DNA of 45,720 bases from Roseiflexaceae bacterium. Lineage in GTDB: Bacteria > Chloroflexota > Chloroflexia > Chloroflexales > Roseiflexaceae. Where the stretch lies: NCBI GenBank assembly GCA_947450095.1, contig CANFUF010000013.1, positions 1-45,720 of the forward strand, written 5' to 3'. The translations under genes were made by a program, and so were the position numbers. This document shows, one piece after another, positions 8,604-18,681 of the stretch. The number at the start of each line of letters is the position of its first letter. Within the stretch, counting starts at the first letter, position 1. The notes beneath the pieces are model-generated. The model saw nothing but the letters and a program-made list of their open reading frames with translations, did no database searches and was not told where the DNA came from.

Positions 8604-10538
8604 TTAGCCTTCGAGGGTCGAGATATCACCTAAATCTTGGCCGAGAGCTTGGGCTTTGAGGACGCGGCGCATGATTTTGCCCGAGCGGGTTTTGGGTAAT
8701 TGCGCCACAAATGTGACGGCCTCGGGCTTGGTGATGGGACCGAGCTCTTTGGCGACGTGGGTACGCAACTCTTCGCCTAGTTTTTCGCTGGCATCATAGC
8801 CGTTGCGCAAAATCACGAAGCAGTGAATCCCGGTGCCTTTGATTTCGTGGGGCAGGCCGATGGCTGCGGCTTCGGCGACGGCCGGGTGTGACACCAGCGC
8901 ACTTTCGATTTCAGCGGTACCAAGGCGATAGCCCGACACTTTGATGACGTCGTCGATGCGCCCGATAATCCAGAAGTAGCCATCTTTGTCACGGCGAGCC
9001 GAGTCGCCGGCGCTATACATGCCGACGGGCTCGCTATTCCAGTATTGGTTGGCGTAGCGGTCGGGGTCATGCAAAATGGTGCGCATAATCGCTGGCCACG
9101 GGCGCTTAGCGACGAGCAAACCATCTTCGTTGTCTGGTTTACTGTTGCCCTGCTCGTCAACCACATCCATTTCGATACCGAGGAAGGGCTTGGTGCCCGA
9201 GCCTGGTTTGAGGGGAGTGGTGGGGTTGGGGGTGATCATGAAGCCACCAGTTTCGGTTTGCCACCACGTATCCATGATGGGGCAACGGCTGCCACCGATG
9301 ACATCGTAGTACCAGCGCCACGCTTCGGGGTTGATGGGTTCACCCACCGACCCCAGCAGACGCAGGCTCGACAAATCGTGACGTTTGGGCCAGGCATCGC
9401 CAAAGCGCATCAAGCCGCGGATGGCGGTAGGTGCGGTATACAAAATACTGATTTTGTAGCGCTCAATCATCTGCCACCAGCGATTGGGGTAGGGGTAATT
9501 GGGGGCACCTTCGTAGATAAACGAGGTGGCGCCTTCGATGAGTGGCGCGTAGACGATGTATGAGTGGCCGGTAATCCAACCTGGGTCAGCGGCACACCAG
9601 TAGATGTCGTCGTCTTTGACATCGAGGGTAAAGTGGAACGATGAAGAAATTCCTACCGAATAGCCGCCATGCGTATGGAGCACCCCTTTGGGTTTGCCGG
9701 TAGAACCCGAGGTGTAGAGAATGAACAACGGGTCTTCGGCATCGACGGGCTCAGTGGCGCACACTTCGCTGGCAATCGGTAAGGCCATCAAATCGTGCCA
9801 CCAATAGTCGCGACCGACTTGCATATCGACGGCATGTCCGGTGCGTTTGAGTACGATGGCAGTTTGGATGGTGGGTGATGAGGCCATGGCATCGTCGGCG
9901 ATTTTTTTGAGCTCGATGACTTTGTTGCGCATATAGCCGCCGTCGGCGGTAATCAATACTTTGGAATGGGCGTCGGCGATGCGGTCACGCAAGGCTTCGT
10001 GCGAGAAACCACCGTAAATCACCGAGTGGGCGGCGCCGATTTTGGCACAGGCCAGCATCGCAAAGGGCAATTCGGGGACACGGGGCAGATAAATCGATAC
10101 GATGTCGCCTTTTTTGACACCCATGGCCTTGAGCACATTGGCCAGACGGCTGACTTCGCGGTTGACGTCGGCATACGAAAAATTACGTACCGTGCCGTCT
10201 TCGCCTTCCCAGATATAGGCCAGTTTGTTACGGCGCCAGGTGTGCATATGGCGGTCGATGGCGTTGTGGACGATGTTGGTTTGACCACCAGTAAACCACT
10301 TGAAAAAAGGCTTGTTGCTGTCGTCAAAAACGGATACGTAGGGTTTGTACCATTCAAGACGTTGGGCCATTTCCCCCCAAAACTCTTCGGAGTGATCGAG
10401 GCTCCAGCGGTGCAAATCATCCCACGAGCTAAAGCCTTTTTTGTGCATGTAGGCGGTGATGTTGGCTTGAGCAACGACTTCGGCCGACGGATAATAAATA
10501 TCCGCAGCGGCATTGCTGGGGCGCGTTTCTTCGGTCAT
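8604..10538 (-). CDS. acsA: Acetyl-CoA synthetase (AMP-forming)
   Basis: A 644-residue adenylating enzyme making acetyl-CoA from acetate, ATP and CoA in the cytosol. Motifs are complete: the P-loop YTSGSTGKPKGV, the WWQTETGG aryl/acyl pocket motif with the conserved Trp typical of acetate-sized substrates, and a C-terminal SGKIMRR with Lys621, the lysine acetylated in regulated homologues. The ATG at 10538 is preceded by GGGAGG at five-base spacing; an earlier in-frame ATG at 10589 lacks a site. It is the first gene of the minus-strand run, 77 bases before the AroM-family gene, and is separated from katG by a terminator. It may have only a general acetate-scavenging role. Confidence 0.95.
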   Translation of the reverse strand: MTEETRPSNAAADIYYPSAEVVAQANITAYMHKKGFSSWDDLHRWSLDHSEEFWGEMAQRLEWYKPYVSVFDDSNKPFFKWFTGGQTNIVHNAIDRHMHTWRRNKLAYIWEGEDGTVRNFSYADVNREVSRLANVLKAMGVKKGDIVSIYLPRVPELPFAMLACAKIGAAHSVIYGGFSHEALRDRIADAHSKVLITADGGYMRNKVIELKKIADDAMASSPTIQTAIVLKRTGHAVDMQVGRDYWWHDLMALPIASEVCATEPVDAEDPLFILYTSGSTGKPKGVLHTHGGYSVGISSSFHFTLDVKDDDIYWCAADPGWITGHSYIVYAPLIEGATSFIYEGAPNYPYPNRWWQMIERYKISILYTAPTAIRGLMRFGDAWPKRHDLSSLRLLGSVGEPINPEAWRWYYDVIGGSRCPIMDTWWQTETGGFMITPNPTTPLKPGSGTKPFLGIEMDVVDEQGNSKPDNEDGLLVAKRPWPAIMRTILHDPDRYANQYWNSEPVGMYSAGDSARRDKDGYFWIIGRIDDVIKVSGYRLGTAEIESALVSHPAVAEAAAIGLPHEIKGTGIHCFVILRNGYDASEKLGEELRTHVAKELGPITKPEAVTFVAQLPKTRSGKIMRRVLKAQALGQDLGDISTLEG

Positions 10539-10656
10539 ACCAAACCTCCCTATCAAACAGTTGTCGTCTTGTGGCGTATGAGTATCCACGCAATGGGCAA
10601 GTGTGTGCCCGTATTATAGCAAACTCTGCTCTGGTGGAATACATGGTGTGAGTGAC

Positions 10657-10695
10657 AAAAAACACCCCGAGGCGCCGCTACAACGCATCGGGGTG
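10657..10695 (-). terminator. Intrinsic terminator of katG
   Basis: On the minus strand an 8-bp stem (CACCCCGA/TCGGGGTG, 17-base loop) is followed by six T. It lies 17 bases past the katG stop and upstream of the acsA start. Confidence 0.8.
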
Positions 10696-10711
10696 TGGGA
10701 GTTACGTGTGA

Positions 10712-12931
<2,220 letters not shown>

Positions 12932-12934
12932 TTA

Positions 12935-12962
12935 GTTATACATCTTTTCAAATTTTAGTCAA
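12935..12962 (-). promoter_or_regulatory. Probable sigma-70 type promoter of katG
   Basis: Read on the minus strand: TTGACT (12962-12957), a 16-base spacer, then TATAAC (12940-12935), about 90 bases before the katG ATG. A half copy of the TAGAGCCG palindrome family abuts the -35. No clear PerR or OxyR site was recognised. Confidence 0.5.
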
Positions 12963-13006
12963 GTAGAGCCGCAGATTGCTACGTCTGTCACATTTCATTT
13001 GGCTCG

Positions 13007-13033
13007 CACAGAGGACGCAGAGGGCACAGAGGT
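13007..13033 (+). repeat. Three tandem 9-bp repeats
   Basis: Three adjacent units of the form C(A/G)CAGAGGN occupy 13007-13015, 13016-13024 and 13025-13033 in the katG/PfkB-kinase intergenic region. They have no coding frame. Confidence 0.8.
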
Positions 13034-13066
13034 GTTTTGTTGATTGATGTGCGCCGATGAGTATAT

Positions 13067-13136
13067 TTCCTACTTCCTACTTCCTACTTCCTACTTCCTA
13101 CTTCCTACTTCCTACTTCACACTTCACGCTTCCTAC
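13067..13136 (+). repeat. Heptanucleotide tandem repeat tract (TTCCTAC)
   Basis: Seven perfect tandem TTCCTAC units (13067-13115) are followed by TTCACAC, TTCACGC and another TTCCTAC. The tract is pyrimidine-rich on the plus strand. It ends 11 bases before a TATAAT (13148-13153), so it lies where the -35 of the downstream kinase promoter would be. Together with the 9-bp repeats and the katG promoter it fills the 345-base non-coding gap 12845-13189. Confidence 0.92.
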
Positions 13137-13147
13137 TTCTAATGCTC

Positions 13148-13153
13148 TATAAT
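13148..13153 (+). promoter_or_regulatory. Candidate -10 element for the PfkB kinase gene
   Basis: A consensus TATAAT lies 36 bases before the ATG at 13190. No good -35 is present; the heptad tract occupies that position. Confidence 0.4.
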
Positions 13154-13189
13154 GACAACATATCGCTGACATAATTTGGGGAGCATTCC

Positions 13190-14116
13190 ATGGCGCAGTA
13201 CGATGTTGTTGTGCTCGGTGAAATAAACGCCGATTTGATTTTGCGAGGTGATGTCGAGCCAGAGTGGCAACAACACGAAAAAATCGTCGATGACATGGCC
13301 TTGGTGCTAGGTGGCTCGGCGGCTATATTTGCCTGTGGCGTGGCGCGCCTCGGCCTCAAAGTCGCCTATGTAGGCGTCTGTGGTGACGACACCATTGGGC
13401 GCTTTTGCCTCAACGAGCTCAATGCCGCTGGTATCGATACCAGCCACGTGATTATCGACCCTGCCGTCAAAAGCGGTTTGACGCTGGTGTTGCAAAAACC
13501 TGATGACCGTGGCATGTTGACCTACGAAGGGGGCATCCCCCTGTTGCGTGCCGATATGGTGCCGGCCGCATTAATCGCCAATAGCCGCCACATGCACATC
13601 GGTAGCTACTACCTGCAACATGCCTTGCGCCCAGGCTTGCCCAACCTTTTTGCGCAAATCCAAGCCCATGGCGGCACGACGTCGGTAGATACCAACTGGG
13701 ATCCAAGTGGCAAATGGGCCGGGTTGCACGACTTGTTTCCGCATACCAATTTGTTTTTACCCAACGACGCCGAAGCATGTGCCATTAGCCGCTGTGACAG
13801 TGTGGCGCAGGCCTTGGCAACGTTGGCTGCCCAAGTCCAGACCGTGGCCATCAAATGTGGTGCAGATGGGGCATATTCCCAACGTGGGGCAGAAGTAGCT
13901 CACGCTGATTCATTGCCGACGATTTTTGTCGATGCAGTCGGCGCCGGGGATTCGTTTAATGCGGGGATGGTCTATGGGTTGCTGGCGGGGTGGTCGCTGG
14001 CTAAATCAACCCGGCTGGGAGTGATATGTGGTTCGTTGTCGACCCGCGCCTCGGGTGGCACGGCGGCACAACCAACTGTTGCCGACGCAATGGTGTTTTT
14101 GGGCAATGTGGCCTAG
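13190..14116 (+). CDS. PfkB family carbohydrate kinase
   Basis: A 308-residue ribokinase-like sugar or nucleoside kinase. The N-terminal GEINAD and LGGSAAIFA motifs (PfkB signature 1) and the C-terminal DAVGAGDSFNAG motif, with catalytic Asp254 and the anion hole, are intact. GGGAG-like bases lie eight to ten before the ATG. The substrate cannot be fixed from sequence; the ribokinase/fructokinase branch is plausible. The following XdhC gene starts 16 bases after its stop, so it may be co-transcribed with the molybdenum-cofactor genes, although no functional link is obvious. Confidence 0.88.
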   Translation: MAQYDVVVLGEINADLILRGDVEPEWQQHEKIVDDMALVLGGSAAIFACGVARLGLKVAYVGVCGDDTIGRFCLNELNAAGIDTSHVIIDPAVKSGLTLVLQKPDDRGMLTYEGGIPLLRADMVPAALIANSRHMHIGSYYLQHALRPGLPNLFAQIQAHGGTTSVDTNWDPSGKWAGLHDLFPHTNLFLPNDAEACAISRCDSVAQALATLAAQVQTVAIKCGADGAYSQRGAEVAHADSLPTIFVDAVGAGDSFNAGMVYGLLAGWSLAKSTRLGVICGSLSTRASGGTAAQPTVADAMVFLGNVA

Positions 14117-14132
14117 CAAAAGTGAGTACCCA

Positions 14133-14453
14133 ATGCGTGATGTGGTAGATGCAATTGATACATGGCAGCAACGGGGCGAGCGAGTGGCAATCGCCACCGT
14201 GGTGCGTACGTTGGGGTCGTCTCCCCGTGGGGTGGGTGCCAAAATGGTGGTCTCTGATGCCGGTAATATGGCCGGGTCGGTGAGTGGCGGCTGTATCGAA
14301 GGCGCCGTATTTACCGCTTGCCAACAGGCGATTCGTACTGGTCAGGCCACCTTGATGCACTTTGGCGTGCCCGATGAGTCGGCCTGGGAAGTAGGATTGG
14401 CCTGTGGGGGCACCATCGATGTCTTTATTGAGCCGTTAGGCACCAGCGAGTAG
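14133..14453 (+). CDS. XdhC/CoxI family protein, N-terminal domain gene
   Basis: A 106-residue protein that matches only the N-terminal domain of XdhC, the factor that delivers sulfurated molybdenum cofactor to xanthine dehydrogenase-type enzymes. Visible motifs are GSSPRGVGAKM, GSVSGGCIEG and GLACGG (Cys motifs that may contact the cofactor). The ATG at 14133 is the first that gives the family start (RDVVDAIDTWQ); the longer frame overlaps the kinase. The C-terminal Rossmann half is encoded by the next gene in another frame, 11 bases on. Related split pairs exist in other bacteria, so I treat it as genuine, but a frameshift in one ancestral gene is possible. Confidence 0.85.
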   Translation: MRDVVDAIDTWQQRGERVAIATVVRTLGSSPRGVGAKMVVSDAGNMAGSVSGGCIEGAVFTACQQAIRTGQATLMHFGVPDESAWEVGLACGGTIDVFIEPLGTSE

Positions 14454-14464
14454 GTTGTCATTTT

Positions 14465-15184
14465 ATGCAAAAAACCATCTACAGGCGCCTACGTGACGCA
14501 ATTACCCGTGAAGTACCGGTGGCTGTCGCCACCGTCATCACGGGAGATGATGTGGGGGCGCAGGTTTTGATCCAACCCGACCAAGCGGTACTGAGCATGC
14601 TCAATGACACCGCCTTGGTCGAGCAGCTTCACCAAGATGCCTTGGCAATGTTGCTTGCTGGTGAGCAGGGCATTCGTACCTATGGCGAGCGCCAGATTTT
14701 CATCGAAACCTACCCGCCCCCCGCCACAATCATCATGGTAGGGGCGGTGCATATTGCGGTGGCCTTGACGACCTTTGCCAAACCGTTGGGCTTTCGCACG
14801 ATTGTGGTTGATGCGCGGGGCGCATTTGCCACCAACGAGCGCTTTGGTCATGCCGACGAACTCGTGCATGCCTGGCCTGACGACGCCTTGCGGGGGCGTT
14901 TGCACAGCAATACGGCGGTGGTGGTGCTGACGCATGACCCCAAACTCGATGATCCGGCCTTGCTGGTCGCATTGCCAAGTGCGGCCCGCTATGTGGGAGC
15001 ACTGGGCAGTAGCAAAACCCAGGCGGCGCGGGTACTGCGCCTGCGTGACGCTGGCCTTAACGATGCCCAGATTAGTCGCTTGTATGCCCCGATTGGTTTG
15101 CCGATTGGCGGACGTACCCCCGAAGAAATCGGCTTGAGTATCATGGCCCAAATCGTCGCGGTCCGCAATGGGAAGTCGCTATGA
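14465..15184 (+). CDS. XdhC/CoxI family protein, C-terminal Rossmann domain gene
   Basis: A 239-residue protein matching the C-terminal XdhC part. A short N-terminal region (EVPVAVATVI) is followed by a Rossmann domain with MVGAVHIAVAL at about residues 93-103 and the conserved YVGALGSSKTQ and IGLPIGGRTPEEI motifs. It should act with the preceding N-terminal-domain protein in maturing or inserting molybdenum cofactor. The ribosome-binding site is weak (TAGG-like), so coupling to the upstream gene is likely. Its stop overlaps the next ATG (ATGA at 15181-15184). No molybdenum hydroxylase subunit lies in the window. Confidence 0.88.
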   Translation: MQKTIYRRLRDAITREVPVAVATVITGDDVGAQVLIQPDQAVLSMLNDTALVEQLHQDALAMLLAGEQGIRTYGERQIFIETYPPPATIIMVGAVHIAVALTTFAKPLGFRTIVVDARGAFATNERFGHADELVHAWPDDALRGRLHSNTAVVVLTHDPKLDDPALLVALPSAARYVGALGSSKTQAARVLRLRDAGLNDAQISRLYAPIGLPIGGRTPEEIGLSIMAQIVAVRNGKSL

Positions 15185-15777
15185 AAATTGCCGCCATCAT
15201 CTTGGCTGCCGGCTTGTCGCGTCGCCTTGGTCGCCCCAAACAATTGCTTGATTGGGGTGGGGTGCCGTTGGTGCGCCATAGTCTGCTGACGGCGCAGCAA
15301 TCCATGCTCGCCGCTGTGGCGGTGGTGGTAGGGCATCAGGCTGATGCCGTGCGCGCCAGCGTGGCAGATCTAATGGTGCCGTGTATCGAAAACACTGCCT
15401 ATGAAAGTGGCCAAGCCAGCTCGGTGGCCTGTGGCGCCCAGTGGTTTTTGACACAGTCGTACGATGCGCTAATGGTGCTGTTGTGCGACCAGCCATTACT
15501 GACTGTTGCGCATATCAATGCGTGTATTGAAGCTTGGTACGCTACGCGGCCGGCCGTGCTCATCCCCCAAGTCGTAGGGCAAGCAACGAACCCGGTCATC
15601 TGGTCTGCCGCCACGGTGCCATTGTTGACGACCTTGACCGGTGACCAAGGTGGGCGCGTATTGTTTGGAGCCGGCAAAGTTGTCCCGCAGTTTTGGCCAA
15701 TTGATGCGCCAGAATTATTGCGCGATATCGATACCGACGCCGATTATGCCGCCCTCCGTGCGGATACTCACATATGA
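15181..15777 (+). CDS. MocA-like molybdenum cofactor cytidylyltransferase
   Basis: A 198-residue nucleotidyltransferase of the MobA/MocA group, expected to convert Mo-molybdopterin to its dinucleotide (CMP) form for xanthine or CO dehydrogenase-type enzymes. The N-terminal LAAGLSRRLGRPKQLL motif binds the nucleotide; LLCDQPLLT carries the metal-binding Asp, and GDQGGR appears in the C-terminal half. It is translationally coupled to the XdhC gene by an ATGA overlap, which supports the assignment. MocA (CTP) rather than MobA (GTP) is inferred from the XdhC context. Confidence 0.87.
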   Translation: MKIAAIILAAGLSRRLGRPKQLLDWGGVPLVRHSLLTAQQSMLAAVAVVVGHQADAVRASVADLMVPCIENTAYESGQASSVACGAQWFLTQSYDALMVLLCDQPLLTVAHINACIEAWYATRPAVLIPQVVGQATNPVIWSAATVPLLTTLTGDQGGRVLFGAGKVVPQFWPIDAPELLRDIDTDADYAALRADTHI

Positions 15778-15814
15778 TGGTATGAAGCACACCACAAAGA
15801 CACGGTAGGATGAC

Positions 15815-16780
15815 ATGCGTCTGCAACTCCGTCCAACAGCCCAAAGTGAAAAATGTATTGCGCGCCACAACATCAGCGATGCGACGGGGCGTCGCCTTGT
15901 GAGCAAAGGGCGGGTGATTACTGCGGCAGATGTCGCGCTGTTGCAGCTCCATGCTATTGAATTGGTGCATGTGGTTGAATTAGATGCTGACGATATCGAT
16001 GAACATACCGCAGCCACGTTGGTGGCGGTGCGTTGTAGTCATGGCGGGGTGCGGATTTTGCCACCACACCATGGTCGTGTTGATATTTTGGCTGATGAAG
16101 GCGGAGTTTGTGTGGTGTCAGATGCCCTGCTCACTGACTGGCATGCCATCGATGGCGTGACGATTGCCACGGTTGCAGGGTGGAGTGCGGTGACTGTAGG
16201 GCAACGCATCGCGACTGTCAAGATTTTGCCGTTTGCATTGCCACGACAGGTAATTGCAGAAACACCCGCTCCTGCAATTACTGTCCGACCCTTTGTGCGT
16301 CGCCGGGTAGCAATAATCATGATTGGCAATGATGCGATTTGTGCCCGTTTACAGCGTACCCACATTCCCCCATTGCAGGCCCGGCTTATTCCGGTACATG
16401 CGACAGTAGTAGCGATGATTCAATGTGAAGCGGATAGTCAGGCTGTCGCACAGGCGTTGCTCCAGGCAACGGCGTGTGCTGATATTGTGATGACTGTCGC
16501 TGAAACCTCTATCATGGATCGGGACGATGTGATGCCCCAAGGATTATTGCGTGCTGGCGGTACAATAACGTGTTATGGTGCTCCTGTTGAGCCAGGGAAT
16601 TTGTTGCTGCTCGGCCAACTCGCCGGTATACCGGTGATTGGTACCCCAGGGTGTATTCGTGGGCATACGCGCAATGTGGTTGACGAATTATTACCACGGA
16701 TTGTGGCTGATTGTTTGCCGACTGCCCGTGACGTGTATGCGTTGGCAAATGGTGGATTGCTGTTATCAGCAAAGGAATGA
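15815..16780 (+). CDS. Molybdopterin-binding domain protein
   Basis: A 321-residue protein with a C-terminal MoaB/Mog-like domain: RRVAIIMIGNDAI (about residue 165), a DIVMTVAETSIMDRDDVMPQGL segment and GIPVIGTPGCIRG near the end, which resemble the MoeA/CinA molybdopterin-binding fold. The N-terminal half (DATGRRLVSKGRVITAADVALL) resembles regions of MoeA-like proteins fused to this domain. It is shorter than MoeA (about 400 residues) and probably handles the cofactor for the same target enzyme as XdhC and MocA. Spacing to the upstream gene is 37 bases. Its stop is eight bases before the start of the kinase gene. Confidence 0.78.
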   Translation: MRLQLRPTAQSEKCIARHNISDATGRRLVSKGRVITAADVALLQLHAIELVHVVELDADDIDEHTAATLVAVRCSHGGVRILPPHHGRVDILADEGGVCVVSDALLTDWHAIDGVTIATVAGWSAVTVGQRIATVKILPFALPRQVIAETPAPAITVRPFVRRRVAIIMIGNDAICARLQRTHIPPLQARLIPVHATVVAMIQCEADSQAVAQALLQATACADIVMTVAETSIMDRDDVMPQGLLRAGGTITCYGAPVEPGNLLLLGQLAGIPVIGTPGCIRGHTRNVVDELLPRIVADCLPTARDVYALANGGLLLSAKE

Positions 16781-16785
16781 ATGGT

Positions 16786-18399
16786 ATGACGATAGACACA
16801 ACGATAAAAAAATCACATATTTTGGTGGTTGATGATGAACCTGATATGTGTGATATTTGTTCCCGTGCTCTTCAATCTCGTGGGTACGAGGTTACCACGG
16901 TAACCAATGTATCATTAGCTCCTGACTTGATTGTCCAAGGTAATTACGATTTGTTATTGACTGACCTCAAGATGCCAGGAATTAGCGGGCTTGATTTGGC
17001 GCTCATGGCGTTACAGCGTGACCCTACGGCGGCGGTGGTAATGATGACGGCGTTTGCTTCGTATGAGCATTTACATCAGGCCATGCAAAACGGTATTTCG
17101 GATTTTTTGTCCAAACCATTTGATTTATCACAATTGATATTGGCAGTATCGCATGCCTTGAATCGGCGTAATTTGATTCATGACAACGTGCGCTTGCGGG
17201 CACTAGAAGCCTTACGGATTGATAGTGAAATCCTGAATTCAACCCTTGACTACAATTTGTTGGTGCAATATGTGCTTGATTTGGCGGTGCGGTGGAGCAC
17301 GTGGCCAGCGGCAGCGTTGTTAATCGGTGAAGAACAAACGCCATTGACATCGGTGACATTTTTTGATGATCAATGGCAAATAAGTGTGCGTGGTATGGAA
17401 TTTGCGCATCGGGCTTTGTCAGGGCGGACGTTGTTGACAAGCCATGGTGAAATGTTTACTCATTCTCTCCATGTCATTCATACGGCTATGGCGATTCCGA
17501 TGTCGTGGGGTGGCTTACAAGGGATACTGATGATTGGCACCTATGACACCGATCCTAATATTCCCACGGTAACGGAATTGATGACGTTGTTATCAGGACA
17601 GAGTGAAGCAGCCTTGCGTAATGCCGAAATGTACGGTGAAATGTCAAACCTTTATCGCCGTCAACGCCAAATTGAAGTCATGAAAGATGAATTTATTGCC
17701 ATTGCATCACATGAATTACGCACGCCGTTGACGATGGTACTCGGGTATTCTGATATCTTGATGCGTACAATTGAAGGTGATAACCAAATGCACATTGAAG
17801 AAATCCGCTCGAATGCATTACGGATGCGCGAAGTGATTGATCATATGTCGCAATTGCAAAAAACATCGCTCGACAACGATCTGCAATTAACAACGATTGA
17901 TGTGTCTGTCGTTGTTCATCAAGTGATTTCACAAATAAATGAACGTTTCCCTTCAATAAAAATTCGGTTATTTAGTGATGATGCGCCTACGCATCCGTTT
18001 ATTAGTGATATGCAGTGGTTGCGTGTGATTATCGTGCAATTGTTGAGTAATGCCGCTACATATGCTCAACGCGACACGATTGATCTTAACACCGAGTATC
18101 AATATCCAGCATTTGCCCCAGTGCCCCTTGCCAGTGATAGTCAACAATGGTTGACGATAACGGTAAGTGATCAAGGCGTGGGTATCAATATGCGTGAACA
18201 ATGGAATGTATTTGCATCATTTGTCCAAGTCGATGATTCATTGACCCGCGGTCATGGTGGGGTTGGTGTGGGACTTGCATTGATCTATGACATGGTGCGC
18301 CGTTTGGGGGGATTTGTGATGATGTCAAGCAAAATTGGAGTGGGATCAACCTTTGTGGTGATGGTTCCTGGTTACCAACAAGAATCAACCGGCGAGTAA
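16786..18399 (+). CDS. REC-histidine kinase hybrid signalling protein
   Basis: A 537-residue cytosolic protein with reversed hybrid order. An N-terminal receiver domain (Asp16-Asp17 acidic pair, phospho-acceptor Asp60, Thr88, Lys110) is followed by a GAF-like sensory region (about 145-285), a HisKA helix with phospho-acceptor His309 in SHELRTPL, and a HATPase_c domain (LLSNAATYA, DQGVGI, GHGGVGVGLAL). No membrane segment or DNA-binding output is seen. Two starts compete: ATG 16777 overlaps the previous stop, while ATG 16786 sits nine bases after AAAGGA (16771-16776); I prefer the latter. Its signal is unknown; the cofactor genes upstream suggest co-transcription but do not prove a link. Confidence 0.9.
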   Translation: MTIDTTIKKSHILVVDDEPDMCDICSRALQSRGYEVTTVTNVSLAPDLIVQGNYDLLLTDLKMPGISGLDLALMALQRDPTAAVVMMTAFASYEHLHQAMQNGISDFLSKPFDLSQLILAVSHALNRRNLIHDNVRLRALEALRIDSEILNSTLDYNLLVQYVLDLAVRWSTWPAAALLIGEEQTPLTSVTFFDDQWQISVRGMEFAHRALSGRTLLTSHGEMFTHSLHVIHTAMAIPMSWGGLQGILMIGTYDTDPNIPTVTELMTLLSGQSEAALRNAEMYGEMSNLYRRQRQIEVMKDEFIAIASHELRTPLTMVLGYSDILMRTIEGDNQMHIEEIRSNALRMREVIDHMSQLQKTSLDNDLQLTTIDVSVVVHQVISQINERFPSIKIRLFSDDAPTHPFISDMQWLRVIIVQLLSNAATYAQRDTIDLNTEYQYPAFAPVPLASDSQQWLTITVSDQGVGINMREQWNVFASFVQVDDSLTRGHGGVGVGLALIYDMVRRLGGFVMMSSKIGVGSTFVVMVPGYQQESTGE

Positions 18400-18428
18400 C
18401 TTTCTGCACTGTACATTTATATAGGTGG

Positions 18429-18454
18429 TAGAGCCGTTGCATGCAACGGCTCTA
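18429..18454. repeat. 26-bp perfect palindrome (TAGAGCCG family)
   Basis: Arms TAGAGCCGTTGCA and its complement meet without a spacer. It follows the kinase gene by 29 bases and could fold as a transcript-end hairpin, but no T-run follows; heptad repeats begin seven bases later. Related sequence occurs at 12963-12974 and 45369-45392. Confidence 0.75.
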
Positions 18455-18460
18455 GCATAC

Positions 18461-18507
18461 TTCGCACTTCACTTCATACTTCCTCCTTCATACTTCACAC
18501 TTCATTA
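18461..18507 (+). repeat. Degenerate heptad repeat tract
   Basis: Units TTCGCAC, TTCAC, TTCATAC, TTCCTCC, TTCATAC, TTCACAC and TTCATTA run in series. They are the same family as the TTCCTAC tract at 13067, but diverged and with one shortened unit. They lie between the kinase gene and the ATP synthase promoter. Confidence 0.75.
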
Positions 18508-18543
18508 CAGTTATGTGCAATATACAAAAACAGACAAATCAAG

Positions 18544-18573
18544 TTGCCCGTTGAATTAGAGTTGTGGTACTAT
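18544..18573 (+). promoter_or_regulatory. Candidate promoter of the ATP synthase operon
   Basis: TTGCCC (18544-18549) is followed after 18 bases by TACTAT (18568-18573), preceded by TGG as an extended -10. It lies 108 bases before the atpB start. Confidence 0.42.
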
Positions 18574-18681
18574 TAAAAGTGAATATATCTGTATCCCCAA
18601 AACGTGCAAGCGCTTAACCACGATTTAGGGTGCCGGTATAGTACTTTGTGAAAGCGTTCATTAAGTCAGAGGGGCGTGTTC

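Noticed and set aside
14489-15151. Long minus-strand open frame opposite the XdhC gene
   Set aside because: It is the complement of a well-supported gene, and its translation shows no family motif.
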